Under the pieces are notes generated by a model that was not told the origin of the DNA, did no database searches, and saw only the letters and a program-made list of their open reading frames with translations. A DNA stretch of 52,247 nucleotides from Planctomycetota bacterium (GTDB lineage Bacteria; Planctomycetota; JACQVX01), in contig JACQVX010000178.1 in assembly GCA_016209495.1 (NCBI GenBank), positions 1-52,247 on the forward strand. Reading direction: 5' to 3'. Positions within the stretch are counted from its first letter, which is position 1, and every line of letters starts with the position of its first letter. The position numbers and the translations under genes were made by a program. Below, one piece after another: positions 44,254 through 52,247 of the stretch.

Positions 44254-46352
44254 GGCGCCCCCAACTCCGCCAGGTGCTGGCGCACCAGGTCCACCGCCCG
44301 GGGGTCAGCGCCGGGCATGGCGAGGAAGGCCCGGAACTCCCTCACGGCGTCCTCGTTCCGACCCAGGGCCCGGTAGGCGATGCCCAGGTTCAACGTGGCG
44401 GGGGCGTAGGACCAGAGATAGGCCCTGGAGGCCTCGTAGCAGCTCGCCGCCCGTTCCCACATCCCGAGGGCGCGGTACGTGGTCCCGAGGTTGAGGAAGA
44501 TCCGGTGCGTGATGAGCTCCGAGGGCGGAAGGGAGGCGGCGGTCTGGTAATAGGTCAGCGCCGCGTGGAGCCTCCCCTGGGCGTGGGCCACCAGGCCGAG
44601 CTGCTCGTATGCCGGCTGGAGATAGGGGTTCCATGCCGTGGCGAGGAGGAGGTCCTCGTAGGCCTCCTCGAGGCGGCCGAGCCGGACGAGGACCACGGCG
44701 CGATTGACCCGGCCGGTGAGCGAGAGGGGCCAGAGCTCCAGGGCGTGGTCCAGTTCGGCCAGGGCCTCCTCGGGCCTCCCGGCCTCCACCAGGGCCGAGG
44801 CCAGGTAGATGCGGTAGGTCGGCTCCCGCGGGGCGAGGACCGTGGCCCTCAGGGCCGGTGTCACCGCGTCCGCGAGACGTCCCGCGTCCCCCAGGTCCCG
44901 GGCCTCCAGGTAGTGCTGGTCCGCCTCCATGCGGCGCACGTGACCGCCGGCCGCCAGCACGGACGCGGCGCCGAGGACGAGGGCCAGGCCCACCCGCATC
45001 GGCGTGCCGCGCGGATGACGGTCCAGGGCGGGCCCCCGGGTGGAGCCGCCGGCCAGGGACAGCCCCTCCGCCATGCCGCAGAGGACCCAGAAGGAGCCAA
45101 GCCCCGCCGAGAGCTGGAAGGGGAAGTCCACGACGGCGTGGGCCAGCGCCCCCAGGGCCCCGGCAGCGGCCCCGGCCGCGACGGGACCGCCGGCCTCCGG
45201 CCCGGGCCCGGTGCCGGTTCGCAGGGCGCGCAGGTGGCCCGTCAGGCATGCGGCCACCGCCGCCACGAGGGCGGCCATGGCCCCCAGCCCCGGAGCGCCC
45301 AGCTCGGCCAGGACCTGGAGGTAGTCGTTGTGGGCCCGGCGGAACTGCATCGTCAGGTTGTAGACAGTCCCCTCGTTCTCCTCCAGGAGAACGGCGTAAC
45401 GGGGGATCTCCCGTTCCCACTGGCCCGGTCCGACCCCCCGGAGCGGGTGGTCCGCCGCCATGGCCAGGGTGGCGCGCCAGTACGGGAGCCGCGAGCGGTG
45501 AGCCCACCCGGAGCTTCCCAGAAGCCCGGTCACGCGCTCGAGGGCGGCGTGGGGGAGGGAGGTCCTCGAGGCCACCAGGGCGGCCGCCGCCAGGCCGGCG
45601 ACGACGAGGAGGACGCCTGGTACCCACCGTCTGGGAGGAGAACGCCAGGCGGTGAGCGCCAGGGAGGCCGTGGCCACGGCGGCCAGGGCCAGGGCCCCAC
45701 CGCGGCTCCCCAGGAGGAGGGCGAAGGCGGCCGCCGCGGGGACGGTGGTCCAGGCCAGGGCGCGAAGGACGCGCGGGGCGCCACGGTCCAGGGCCAGCCC
45801 CAGCGCCACGGGCAGCGCCTGGACGAGCCATTGGGCGGCGTGGTTGTAGTGCCCGAAGGACGACGCGGCCCCCTGGAGCTGGCGGTAGAGCCCCAGCTCC
45901 AGGCCCGCGACCTGAGCCAGGCCCAGGGCCGCGACGGTGGCCAGCGCGATGGTCATCGCCCCGGCCAGGACTCGTGCGCCGGAGCGGGTGCGGACCACCT
46001 GGCGCGCCACGAGGAAGAGCCCCAGGGCCGATGCCACGCGCAGGCCCTCCGCCAGGGCCCCTGGCTCGCCCCGCAGGCACCCTGCCCCGTTGAGGAGCCC
46101 CAGGGCGGCCGCCGGGCACGCGATGGGGGCGAGGCGACCCGTTCGTGCCAGGCCCCCCGTACCCCCCGCGGCGAGGGAGGCCACCCAGCAGGCCAGTGTC
46201 GCCAGGGCCCCGACCTCCAGGACGCAGGTCCGTGGGAGGTAGTAGCTCGAGTAGATCCCCGGGTGGACGGCCAGCGGAAGGAGCAAGAGCACCGCCGCCA
46301 GGCAGCCGAGGGCCAAACGCCCCCAGGCCGTCGCCGCGTCCAGGGCCTTCAC
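44250..46352 (-). CDS. O-antigen ligase/polymerase-like membrane protein with C-terminal TPR
   Basis: The first 470 residues form about a dozen hydrophobic helices. RAHNDYLQVLAELGAPG near residue 340 is the signature of the O-antigen ligase/Wzy C family, and GVGPGQWER just before it is also typical. Residues 480-700 hold TPR repeats (for example AALTYYQTAASLPP and GIAYRALGRNEDAVREF). Such proteins polymerise or ligate lipid-linked polysaccharide at the periplasmic face; the TPR part probably binds partners. It starts at GTG overlapping the stop of the upstream glycosyltransferase and is the last gene of the - strand operon. The + strand 796-residue ORF over it is a shadow. Confidence 0.85.
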   Translation of the reverse strand: MKALDAATAWGRLALGCLAAVLLLLPLAVHPGIYSSYYLPRTCVLEVGALATLACWVASLAAGGTGGLARTGRLAPIACPAAALGLLNGAGCLRGEPGALAEGLRVASALGLFLVARQVVRTRSGARVLAGAMTIALATVAALGLAQVAGLELGLYRQLQGAASSFGHYNHAAQWLVQALPVALGLALDRGAPRVLRALAWTTVPAAAAFALLLGSRGGALALAAVATASLALTAWRSPPRRWVPGVLLVVAGLAAAALVASRTSLPHAALERVTGLLGSSGWAHRSRLPYWRATLAMAADHPLRGVGPGQWEREIPRYAVLLEENEGTVYNLTMQFRRAHNDYLQVLAELGAPGLGAMAALVAAVAACLTGHLRALRTGTGPGPEAGGPVAAGAAAGALGALAHAVVDFPFQLSAGLGSFWVLCGMAEGLSLAGGSTRGPALDRHPRGTPMRVGLALVLGAASVLAAGGHVRRMEADQHYLEARDLGDAGRLADAVTPALRATVLAPREPTYRIYLASALVEAGRPEEALAELDHALELWPLSLTGRVNRAVVLVRLGRLEEAYEDLLLATAWNPYLQPAYEQLGLVAHAQGRLHAALTYYQTAASLPPSELITHRIFLNLGTTYRALGMWERAASCYEASRAYLWSYAPATLNLGIAYRALGRNEDAVREFRAFLAMPGADPRAVDLVRQHLAELGAP

Positions 46353-47494
46353 CGCGACGCCTCGCGCGAGCGGCGGCGGGCGTGGAGGAGGAGCCCCTCG
46401 TAGGCGGTGGCCACGTCCTCCCAGCGGTACTCGGTCCGGACGCGCGCCCGGGCGGCCTCGCCGATGGCGGCCACCCTCGAGGGGTCGCCGTCCAGCCCCT
46501 GCAGGACGCGCTGGAGGTCCACTGCGTCACCGCTCCGGAAGTAGAGGGCCGCGTCCCGGGCGACCACACGGTTCGCCTCGATGTCGCTGGCCACGACGCA
46601 GCGGGCGAGCCCCATGGCCACGAGCAGGGTCGGCGCCAGGCCCTCCGACTCGGAGGGCAGGCAGTGGACGTAGGCCCCGGCCACCAATCTCCGGAAGTCG
46701 TCCCCGTGGACGAAGCCCGGGAACAGGACGCGTCCGTCGCGGGTGGCCTGGAGCTCCGAGGCGTAGCGGCCCCCGTAGGGGTCGTGGCCCGCCACCACCA
46801 GGCGGCGCTCGGTCCGCAGGCCCTCGAAGGCCCTCATCAGGTGGTGCACGCCCTTCTCCGGGGAGAGGCGGCCGGCGTAGAGGTAGTAGCCGCCCCCCCG
46901 GAGCCCCAGCCGCTGGAGGGTGTCTCCCGGGGGCGGTTCCCCGGCATCGGCGCCGTAGGGAATGAACACCGTGCGCCGGCCGAAGGCCTCGCCGTAGTGG
47001 GTCTCCGCCTCCCGGTTGTCCACCACCACCGCGTCCGCCTGGCGCGCCGTGAGACGGGCCGCCAGCCGCTGGTAGAGGCGCGAGCCCCCCCCCCACTTCC
47101 GGCGCCTCCAATCCAGGCCGTCCACGGACACGACCACCCGCCGGCCGAAGGCCTGGAGGAGGGGCACGAAGACCCCGCTGACCCCTCCGTAGACATGCAC
47201 CACCTCGGCCGTGTCGAAGACCAGGACGTGCAGTGCCGAGAGGAGCGAGTGGGTGAGGGTGTCCAGGTGCTGCGAGTGCCAGGACGGGAGGAAGACGAGG
47301 CGCAACCCCCGGTAACCGAGTGGGCGCGCCGGGTAGAAGCGGCTGCGGTTGTAGACCGTGACCCGATGGCCCCGCGCGGCCAGCCGGCGTCCCACCTCGT
47401 CGGCGGCGTACTCCAGCCCCCCGTAGGTGGAGGGGACCCCCCGGATCCCGAGGACGGCGATGCGCAGCCGCCGCCGGACCTGGGACCCCGACAT
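46349..47494 (-). CDS. GT4-type glycosyltransferase with DUF1972-like N-terminus
   Basis: A GT-B-fold enzyme transferring a sugar to a lipid-linked acceptor. The N-terminal half shows RIAVLGIRGVPSTYGGLEY, characteristic of DUF1972 glycosyltransferases. The C-terminal half has the GT4 nucleotide-sugar-binding pattern: YLYAGRLSPEKGVHHL, FPGFVHGDDFRRL and PSESEGLAPTLLVAMG. The ORF track runs back to 48841 inside the sugar transferase; ATG at 47494 is 2 bases after that gene's stop and gives 381 residues, a normal size. It overlaps the O-antigen-ligase gene by 4 bases. Confidence 0.88.
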   Translation of the reverse strand: MSGSQVRRRLRIAVLGIRGVPSTYGGLEYAADEVGRRLAARGHRVTVYNRSRFYPARPLGYRGLRLVFLPSWHSQHLDTLTHSLLSALHVLVFDTAEVVHVYGGVSGVFVPLLQAFGRRVVVSVDGLDWRRRKWGGGSRLYQRLAARLTARQADAVVVDNREAETHYGEAFGRRTVFIPYGADAGEPPPGDTLQRLGLRGGGYYLYAGRLSPEKGVHHLMRAFEGLRTERRLVVAGHDPYGGRYASELQATRDGRVLFPGFVHGDDFRRLVAGAYVHCLPSESEGLAPTLLVAMGLARCVVASDIEANRVVARDAALYFRSGDAVDLQRVLQGLDGDPSRVAAIGEAARARVRTEYRWEDVATAYEGLLLHARRRSREASR

Positions 47495-47496
47495 CT

Positions 47497-49044
47497 CTAG
47501 TGTCCGCCCACCCCGGAGAGGATCGCCGGCAGCGTCCGGAGCAGGATGGCCAGGTCCATGCCCAGCGACCAGTTCTCGATGTAGTAGATGTCCAGGAGGA
47601 CCATCGGCTCGAAGCCGGTGCGGGTGCGCCCGCTCACCTGCCAGAGGCCCGTGATCCCGGGCAGGACCTCGAGGCGCCGGCGGTGCCACGCGTCGTAGAC
47701 CTCCACCTCGAAGGCCAGGGGCGGCCGTGGGCCCACCAGGCTCATCTCCCCCCGGAGGACATTGAGGAGCTGGGGCAGCTCGTCCAGGCTCCAGCGCCGG
47801 AGCCAGCGCCCCACGGGCGTCACCCGCGCGTCGCCCACCGGCTTGTGGACGAGCCCCCCCCGCCCGTCCGGCTGGGGGGGCGCGCTCCCCCGCACCACCT
47901 CCGTCATGTAGCGGCGGTAGCCCTCGTCGGGGGCCCCCTCGTACATGGTCCTGAGCTTGTAGATCCGGAAGGGCCGGCCGCACCGCCCCAGGCGTTCCTG
48001 GCGGTAGAGCACGGGACCGGGGGAACCCAGCCGGATGAGCGCGGCCGCCAGGGCCAGGAGGGGAGAGGCCAGCACGAGGGCCGGGACGGCCAGGGCCAGG
48101 TCGAGACCCCGCTTGGCCAGGCGGTCCAGGAGGCCGACGCGCCGCTCGCGGATGGGCACCAGCGGCAGGTTGCGCACCGTCTCGACCTGGACCTTGCCCG
48201 TGATGGTATCGAAGAAGTCCCCCAGGATGCGCACCCCGAGCCCCCGGGCCCTGAGGCGGTCGATGAGGGCGAGCATCTCGGCCCGTGGCAGACCCTCCAG
48301 GGTCACGAAGGCCTCCCGGGCGCCCTGGCGGGCCACGGCCTCGCCGGCCGAGGCCACGCCCCCCAGGACGGGGATGCCCCCGATCCTCGTCCCCTCGGGG
48401 ACCGCGTCGTCGAGAAAGCCCACCACGTCGAAGCCCGATCGGAGGTCCGAGGCGAGCTCCTCCGCGAGGAACTGCCCCCGCTCGCCGGCCCCGACGATGA
48501 CGGCGCGCCGGCGCCAGCGGGGGTGACGCAGGAGGTGACTGGCGGCCACGCAGCGCAGGAGGATCTCTCCCAGGCAGAGGGTGGCCCAGGCCACGGCCAG
48601 GATGGAGCGCCGCTCCATGAAGACGTTCCGCTTGGAGACGTACGAGACGGCCAGGAGGAGGAGCATCCCCAGGCTCACGGCGCGGAGTATCAGCCAGGCC
48701 TGGTGCAGGACCTGGGAGTAGACCTCCCGCCGGTAGAGGCCCGCCACGCGAAAGAGGTGCACGACCACCACGGAGTCGAGGGCCATGACCACCAGGTGGT
48801 CCGTGCCCAGGGAGATCCAGGGCGGGGTGGGGGGCGCCCACGGGGAGAAGAGGCGCATCCAGAAGCCGAAGAGGAGAGACCCGTTCACGAGGAGGAGGTC
48901 CGAGGCGAGGAGTCCGCCGAGTACCGCCATGTGCAGGCCACGGGCGGCGTCCAGCGGGACAGCCCGCGCGCCCGGCTCGCCGCCCCCGGCCGCCACCGGG
49001 CCGCGCGGCGCCTCGCGTTCCGTCCGACTCCCCGTCTGCTCCAT
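47497..49044 (-). CDS. Polyprenyl-phosphate sugar-1-phosphate transferase (WbaP/WcaJ type)
   Basis: This membrane enzyme starts exopolysaccharide or O-antigen synthesis by attaching the first sugar phosphate to undecaprenyl phosphate. Four hydrophobic helices cover residues 40-165, followed by a Rossmann-like domain ([16 protein letters not shown]). The bacterial sugar transferase domain spans about 310-512 with [40 protein letters not shown] and [11 protein letters not shown]. At 515 residues it is full length. The ATG at 49044 lies 18 bases after the upstream glycosyltransferase, and the next gene starts 2 bases after its stop. Confidence 0.93.
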   Translation of the reverse strand: MEQTGSRTEREAPRGPVAAGGGEPGARAVPLDAARGLHMAVLGGLLASDLLLVNGSLLFGFWMRLFSPWAPPTPPWISLGTDHLVVMALDSVVVVHLFRVAGLYRREVYSQVLHQAWLILRAVSLGMLLLLAVSYVSKRNVFMERRSILAVAWATLCLGEILLRCVAASHLLRHPRWRRRAVIVGAGERGQFLAEELASDLRSGFDVVGFLDDAVPEGTRIGGIPVLGGVASAGEAVARQGAREAFVTLEGLPRAEMLALIDRLRARGLGVRILGDFFDTITGKVQVETVRNLPLVPIRERRVGLLDRLAKRGLDLALAVPALVLASPLLALAAALIRLGSPGPVLYRQERLGRCGRPFRIYKLRTMYEGAPDEGYRRYMTEVVRGSAPPQPDGRGGLVHKPVGDARVTPVGRWLRRWSLDELPQLLNVLRGEMSLVGPRPPLAFEVEVYDAWHRRRLEVLPGITGLWQVSGRTRTGFEPMVLLDIYYIENWSLGMDLAILLRTLPAILSGVGGH

Positions 49045-49062
49045 GGTTGGCGCCGGGGGGGA

Positions 49063-50331
49063 TTATACACCGCGGCCCAAGGCCGCCTCGAAGAGGGCCT
49101 CCAGCCGCTCCAGGTGCCGCTCGGGGGAGTGTCTCTCACGCACCCTCCGGCGACCGGCCTCGCCCATGCGCCGGGCGAGCCCCGGCGTTCCGAGCACGGT
49201 CCCCAGGGCCGCGGCCAGGACCCCGGCGTCCCCCGGCGGGACGAGGATCCCCTCCACGCCCTCGTCCAGCGCCTCGGGGAGCGAGCCGAGGCGGCTTGTC
49301 ACCACCGGGCGTCCCCAGGCCATGGCCTCCAGGATCGCGTTGGGGAGGTTCTCGTAACAGAGGGAGGGCACGGCTACCGCGGCCGCGCAGCGGAATCGCT
49401 CGGCTAGGGCCTCGCCGTCCAGGGGACCGTGGAACCGCACCCCCGGCGAGCCCAGGCGCCGGGCCAGCTCCTCGAGGCGCTGCCGCTCGCCGGGGTCTCC
49501 CCCCCCCACCAGGTCGAGGCCTCCCTGGAAGGGACCCAGCCGGGCGTAGGCCTCGAGGAGCACCCCCAGGCCCTTCTCCGGGGAGAGTCGCCCCGCGTAG
49601 AGGATCCGCCCGCCCAGGGGCGGGGGGGGGGGCGGGTCCGGCGGTCCGGGCGGCTGGACGAAGGTCGGGATGTGGTGCACCCGCTCCGCCGGGAGGCCAG
49701 AGGCCACGAGGCGCTGGGCCATGAAGCGGCTCGGGGCCACGAAGGCCGCGACCCGCCGGTGGACCCGCGTGAAGCGGTGGGCCGTCATGGCGCCGGCCCG
49801 CACCAGGCTGGCCGCCAGGGAAGACTTCACGCAGCGGTGGCGGACCGCCGGCCAGGGTAGGCGTCCCAGGCACTCGTCGCAGGGGAGGTCGTCGCGTAGG
49901 TGGTCGGCACGGGCGCAGCTCAGGTGGTAGTCGCTCAGGCGCAGGATCACCGGGACCCCCTCGAGGACGGCAGCCTCGATGACTGCCGGGGAGAGCTTGT
50001 TCTGGTAGTGCAGGACGTAGGAGACCTGGGGCCGGAACCTCCGGATGGCCGCCCGGGCGGCGCTGCGAACCGCCGGGTCGTAGAAGGCCCGGCGCGCGAG
50101 ACGGAAGGCCGTGGCCAGGCCCAGTCGGTGTTCGTGGAGGTACCAGGCCTCCTCGTGGTCCGGCGGCGGGGCGAACCAGGGCGAGCACTCGCTGGGGCGG
50201 TTCCGGGTGGAGCGCAGGCTGAAGGGGAAGACCGGGTGGCCGCGGCGGCGCAAGGCCTCCTCCACGGCGAAGAGGTAGCGCTCGGGGCCACCCCCGGGGA
50301 AGTAGCGGTAGTGGGTCAGGAGGACGCGCAG
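49063..50331 (-). CDS. GT4-type glycosyltransferase; CTG start proposed
   Basis: A GT-B enzyme: LLTHYRYFPGGGPERYL at the N-terminus, a Cys-rich insert (CDECLGRLPW, typical of one GT4 subgroup), ILYAGRLSPEKGLGVLLEA, and CYENLPNAILEAMAWGRPVV with the donor-binding glutamates. The ORF-track start at 50409 is inside the tRNA gene, so its first residues are translated tRNA. Between the tRNA and the conserved N-terminus there is no ATG, GTG or TTG. CTG at 50331 follows GGGGG at 6 bases and gives a start (M)RVLLTHY typical of the family, for 422 residues. It is the first protein gene after tRNA-Val and leads the polysaccharide operon. Confidence 0.85.
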   Translation of the reverse strand: MRVLLTHYRYFPGGGPERYLFAVEEALRRRGHPVFPFSLRSTRNRPSECSPWFAPPPDHEEAWYLHEHRLGLATAFRLARRAFYDPAVRSAARAAIRRFRPQVSYVLHYQNKLSPAVIEAAVLEGVPVILRLSDYHLSCARADHLRDDLPCDECLGRLPWPAVRHRCVKSSLAASLVRAGAMTAHRFTRVHRRVAAFVAPSRFMAQRLVASGLPAERVHHIPTFVQPPGPPDPPPPPPLGGRILYAGRLSPEKGLGVLLEAYARLGPFQGGLDLVGGGDPGERQRLEELARRLGSPGVRFHGPLDGEALAERFRCAAAVAVPSLCYENLPNAILEAMAWGRPVVTSRLGSLPEALDEGVEGILVPPGDAGVLAAALGTVLGTPGLARRMGEAGRRRVRERHSPERHLERLEALFEAALGRGV

Positions 50332-50372
50332 CCGATGCCCCCGTGGGACGTCCCCCCCGCGGCCGCCAGCAC

Positions 50373-50449
50373 TGGTGGGCGTAACTGGACTCGAACCAGT
50401 GACCTCCACGATGTCAACGTGGCACTCTAACCAACTGAGCTATACGCCC
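50373..50449 (-). tRNA. tRNA-Val (anticodon GAC)
   Basis: Read on the - strand, the 77 bases fold into a full cloverleaf: acceptor GGGCGTA/TACGCCC, D arm GCTCAGTTGGTTAGAGT, anticodon stem CCACG/CGTGG with loop TTGACAT (anticodon GAC), variable loop AGGTC, and T arm ACTGG-TTCGAGT-CCAGT. The 3' CCA is encoded. It reads the valine codon GUC and GUU. Confidence 0.97.
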
Positions 50450-50461
50450 ACGGCAGGGCGC

Positions 50462-50490
50462 ACTATACGGGTGGGGCCGGGGGAGGTCAA
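50462..50490 (-). promoter_or_regulatory. Promoter of tRNA-Val
   Basis: On the - strand TTGACC (50490-50485) and TATAGT (50467-50462) are 17 bases apart, both near consensus. The start site would be about 6 bases before the mature tRNA 5' end. No other promoter is visible before the glycosyltransferase gene, so this one may also drive the polysaccharide operon. Confidence 0.75.
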
Positions 50491-50515
50491 TCTCGTCGGG
50501 CCCTGTTCGCCACGA

Positions 50516-50574
50516 CCTGTCACGGTGACGGCGGGCGGGGCCTGGAGGTGTTCACCCGGTGCCACGGTGACAGG
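50516..50574 (+). repeat. Separated inverted repeat upstream of the response regulator
   Basis: CCTGTCACGGTG (50516-50527) and CACGGTGACAGG (50563-50574) are complementary at 11 of 12 positions. The left arm sits within a perfect GTCAC-G-GTGAC palindrome. They lie between the divergently read tRNA and response regulator, where an operator could control either side. I see nothing else in 50575-50700. Confidence 0.35.
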
Positions 50575-50725
50575 AGGACCCGGGCAGGCGCCCCGGTCGG
50601 CGGACCCGCAAGGGTCATGTCCATGGACTCTTGCACCAGCCGGTGGACGCGCGGCCCAGCAGGCATGGGCGGTGACGGAGGGGCCCGCGACCACACCCCG
50701 GGGAGAGGCAAGGGTGCGTACCGGC

Positions 50726-51115
50726 ATGGCCAGCACGATCCTGGTCGCGGATGACGATGCGAGCTGCCGCGAGGCGCTGGTGGACGTCCTGGAGAGGGAC
50801 GGCTTCCAGGCCCACGGCGTCCCGTGCGGGATGGACGCGGTCGAGCTGGCCCGGGAAGTCCGCTTCGACCTCTCGATCCTGGACATGCATATGCCCGACC
50901 TCAACGGCCTGGAGACCTTTCTGGAGCTGCGGCGCATCCAGGTCGTCCTCCCCGGTGTGATCATGACGGCGGACGGCTCCGGCGAACTCCACCGCGAGGT
51001 GATTCGCGCCGGGGCCGTCACCCTGCTCTTGAAGCCGCTGGACCTGGGGGCCCTGCGACCCCTGATCTGGCGGATCCTCGGGCACGGGCCGGCCGGCAGC
51101 GGCCTTCCGGACTGA
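50726..51115 (+). CDS. Single-domain response regulator (CheY-like receiver)
   Basis: The 129-residue protein is one receiver domain without an output domain. VADDD near residue 7 is the acidic pocket, [11 protein letters not shown] carries the phosphorylated Asp, IMTADG has the conserved Thr, and LLLKPLD has the Lys. It would relay a signal by protein contact. The partner kinase is not in the window. ATG at 50726 is used; GTG at 50714 follows GGGAGAGG at 5 bases and is a serious alternative, adding four residues. It lies 41 bases upstream of groES, and no separate groES promoter is obvious, so they may be cotranscribed. Confidence 0.85.
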   Translation: MASTILVADDDASCREALVDVLERDGFQAHGVPCGMDAVELAREVRFDLSILDMHMPDLNGLETFLELRRIQVVLPGVIMTADGSGELHREVIRAGAVTLLLKPLDLGALRPLIWRILGHGPAGSGLPD

Positions 51116-51156
51116 CGCAGAGAACCCAGTACACCCAATACAAGGAGTCCCAAGCC

Positions 51157-51498
51157 ATGGCGACGAAGAACAAGGCCGAGACCAAGTCCGAGCACAGGAC
51201 CGAGGGCAAGACCCGCCTTCGCCCCCTCAACGACAAGATCGTGATCAAGCGGCTCGAGGCGGAGGAGAAGACCAAGGGCGGCATCGTCCTCCCCGACACG
51301 GCGAAGGAGAAGCCCCGGGAGGGCCGCGTGGTGAGCCTGGGCGACGGCAAGCTGCTGGAGAGCGGCGAGCGGGCGGCCTTCCAGGTAAAGGAGAACGACC
51401 GCGTCCTCTTCTCCTCCTATTCCGGCACGGAGGTCAAGATCGACGGGCAGGAGTTCCTCATCGTCAACGAGGACGACATCCTCGCGGTCCTGGCCTGA
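51157..51498 (+). CDS. groES: Co-chaperonin GroES with N-terminal extension
   Basis: GroES caps the GroEL cage. [23 protein letters not shown] is the usual start of the fold (quoted parts: [23 protein letters not shown] mobile loop), and the end [22 protein letters not shown] is typical. About 19 charged residues precede it, making 113 residues instead of about 96. ATG at 51157 follows AAGGAG at 9 bases; the track start at 50824 overlaps the response regulator and is rejected. Similar extensions are known to me from planctomycete GroES proteins. groEL follows 35 bases later. No CIRCE element was found upstream. Confidence 0.95.
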   Translation: MATKNKAETKSEHRTEGKTRLRPLNDKIVIKRLEAEEKTKGGIVLPDTAKEKPREGRVVSLGDGKLLESGERAAFQVKENDRVLFSSYSGTEVKIDGQEFLIVNEDDILAVLA

Positions 51499-51533
51499 GA
51501 CGGACGCGGAAGGGACAGGAGGAGAGCACCCCG

Positions 51534-52247
51534 ATGGCTGCCAAGAGAATCGCCTTCGATGCCGACGCCCGCGACAAGATCCGCTCGGGCGTCAGGAAGC
51601 TCGCGCGGGCCGTGAAGATCACCCTGGGACCCCGCGGCCGCAACGTCATCCTCGAAAAGACCTTCGGCGCCCCCACCGTCACGAAGGACGGGGTCACCGT
51701 GGCCAAGGAGATCGAGCTGGAGGACGCCTTCGAGAACATGGGCGCCCAGATGGTCCGCGAGGTCTCCTCCAAGACCAGCGACGTGGCCGGCGATGGGACC
51801 ACCACCGCCACCATCCTGGCGGAGGCCATCTTCGACGAGGGCCTCAAGAGCGTGGTGTCCGGGGCCAATCCGGTCCTGCTCCAGCGGGGGATCGAGAAGG
51901 CCGTGGCCCGGGTGGTGGAGGACCTGGGGCGGCAGAGCAAGGAGGTCAAGGGCGAGAAGGAGATCGCCCAGGTGGGCACCATCGCCGCCAACAACGACGC
52001 CGAGATCGGGCGGATGATCGCCGACGCCTTGCAGAAGGTGGGCAAGGACGGCGTCATCACCGTCGAGGAGGGCAAGGGCCTCGAGACCACCGTGGAGTGG
52101 GTCGAGGGGATGCAGTTCGACAAGGGTTACCTCTCCCCCCACTTCGTGACGGCCCCCGAGACCATGGAGTGCGTCCTGGAGAGACCCTACGTCCTGATCC
52201 ACGAGAAGAAGATCGGGAACGTCAAGGACCTCATCCCCCTCCTGGAG
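51534..52247 (+). CDS. groEL: Chaperonin GroEL, N-terminal part (3' end outside window)
   Basis: GroEL is the ATP-driven folding chamber. The first 238 residues are present and the frame is open to the window end. [16 protein letters not shown] and [14 protein letters not shown] are in the equatorial domain, [16 protein letters not shown] is the ATP-binding loop with the catalytic Asp, and [10 protein letters not shown] and [12 protein letters not shown] lead into the apical domain. It is missing from the ORF track in its true frame. ATG at 51534 follows a strong AGGAGGAG. The KLARAVK wording resembles planctomycete GroELs. Confidence 0.96.
   Translation, partial: MAAKRIAFDADARDKIRSGVRKLARAVKITLGPRGRNVILEKTFGAPTVTKDGVTVAKEIELEDAFENMGAQMVREVSSKTSDVAGDGTTTATILAEAIFDEGLKSVVSGANPVLLQRGIEKAVARVVEDLGRQSKEVKGEKEIAQVGTIAANNDAEIGRMIADALQKVGKDGVITVEEGKGLETTVEWVEGMQFDKGYLSPHFVTAPETMECVLERPYVLIHEKKIGNVKDLIPLLE

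Noticed and set aside
44013-46403. 796-residue + strand ORF over the O-antigen-ligase gene
   Set aside because: It is low-complexity Gly/Arg/Gln sequence antisense to a membrane protein with a clear Wzy_C motif and TPR repeats. Only its first few codons overlap the GxxExxY remnant.
50332-50409. Extended N-terminus of the glycosyltransferase
   Set aside because: The extra residues (MEVTGSSPVTPT...) are a translation of the tRNA-Val T arm and acceptor, a common gene-calling artefact.
51116-51156. CIRCE operator before groES
   Set aside because: No TTAGCACTC/GAGTGCTAA inverted repeat is present.

Overview
The window is very GC-rich and looks chromosomal, from a Gram-negative-type bacterium. 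It encodes BamA, an outer-membrane assembly factor. My best guess for lineage is an uncultured Planctomycetota-like bacterium. I base that on the style of GroEL and of the N-terminally extended GroES, the mcsA-mcsB-clpC arginine-phosphorylation set, and the pth-rpsF-ssb-rpsR-rplI-dnaB order. I had no database search, so the assignment is tentative.

Layout on the + strand. 1-6168 is a housekeeping run: pth (cut by the window edge), rpsF, ssb, rpsR, rplI, dnaB and bamA. 6165-7948 holds a small ORF and a protein with an XPB-like helicase-associated domain. 8132-16425 starts with a good sigma70-like promoter and carries mcsA, mcsB and clpC (a protein-arginine phosphorylation and AAA+ unfoldase system), then valS and gpmI. 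16540-22906 is a four-gene catabolic module: carbamate kinase, YgeW-type knotted carbamoyltransferase, YgeY-type M20 hydrolase and an Fe-S/molybdenum hydroxylase. It resembles the anaerobic purine-degradation locus of enterobacteria. 22947-25962 holds a flavin-reductase/YCII fusion, an SH3-SH3-GNAT protein and a threonine synthase.

26128-43913 is the most interesting part, a compact five-gene lipid-natural-product cluster. It encodes a cytochrome P450, a stand-alone condensation-type acyltransferase, a 3863-residue assembly line (FAAL-ACP-KS-AT-AT-KR-ACP-Cy-A-PCP-TE), an FAD monooxygenase-like enzyme and an RND/MMPL exporter. My reading is that a fatty acid is activated, extended once with malonate, reduced to a beta-hydroxyacyl chain, condensed with a residue predicted to be cysteine, and possibly cyclised to a thiazoline. 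The product may then be O-acylated or oxidised and exported. The second AT is degenerate and lacks the extender-binding arginine.

43945-44253 holds remnants of two unrelated genes. 44250-50449 is on the - strand: tRNA-Val(GAC) with a clear promoter, followed by two glycosyltransferases, a polyprenyl-phosphate sugar-1-P transferase and an O-antigen-ligase/TPR protein, which together form a polysaccharide locus. 50714-52247 returns to the + strand with a single-domain response regulator, groES and the start of groEL.

Two cross-cutting observations stand out. Several genes (gpmI, the condensation enzyme, a glycosyltransferase and perhaps a small ORF) appear to start at CTG, so ATG/GTG/TTG-only calling mis-starts them. 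In ClpC, the catalytic glutamate of the first Walker B motif is replaced by valine.
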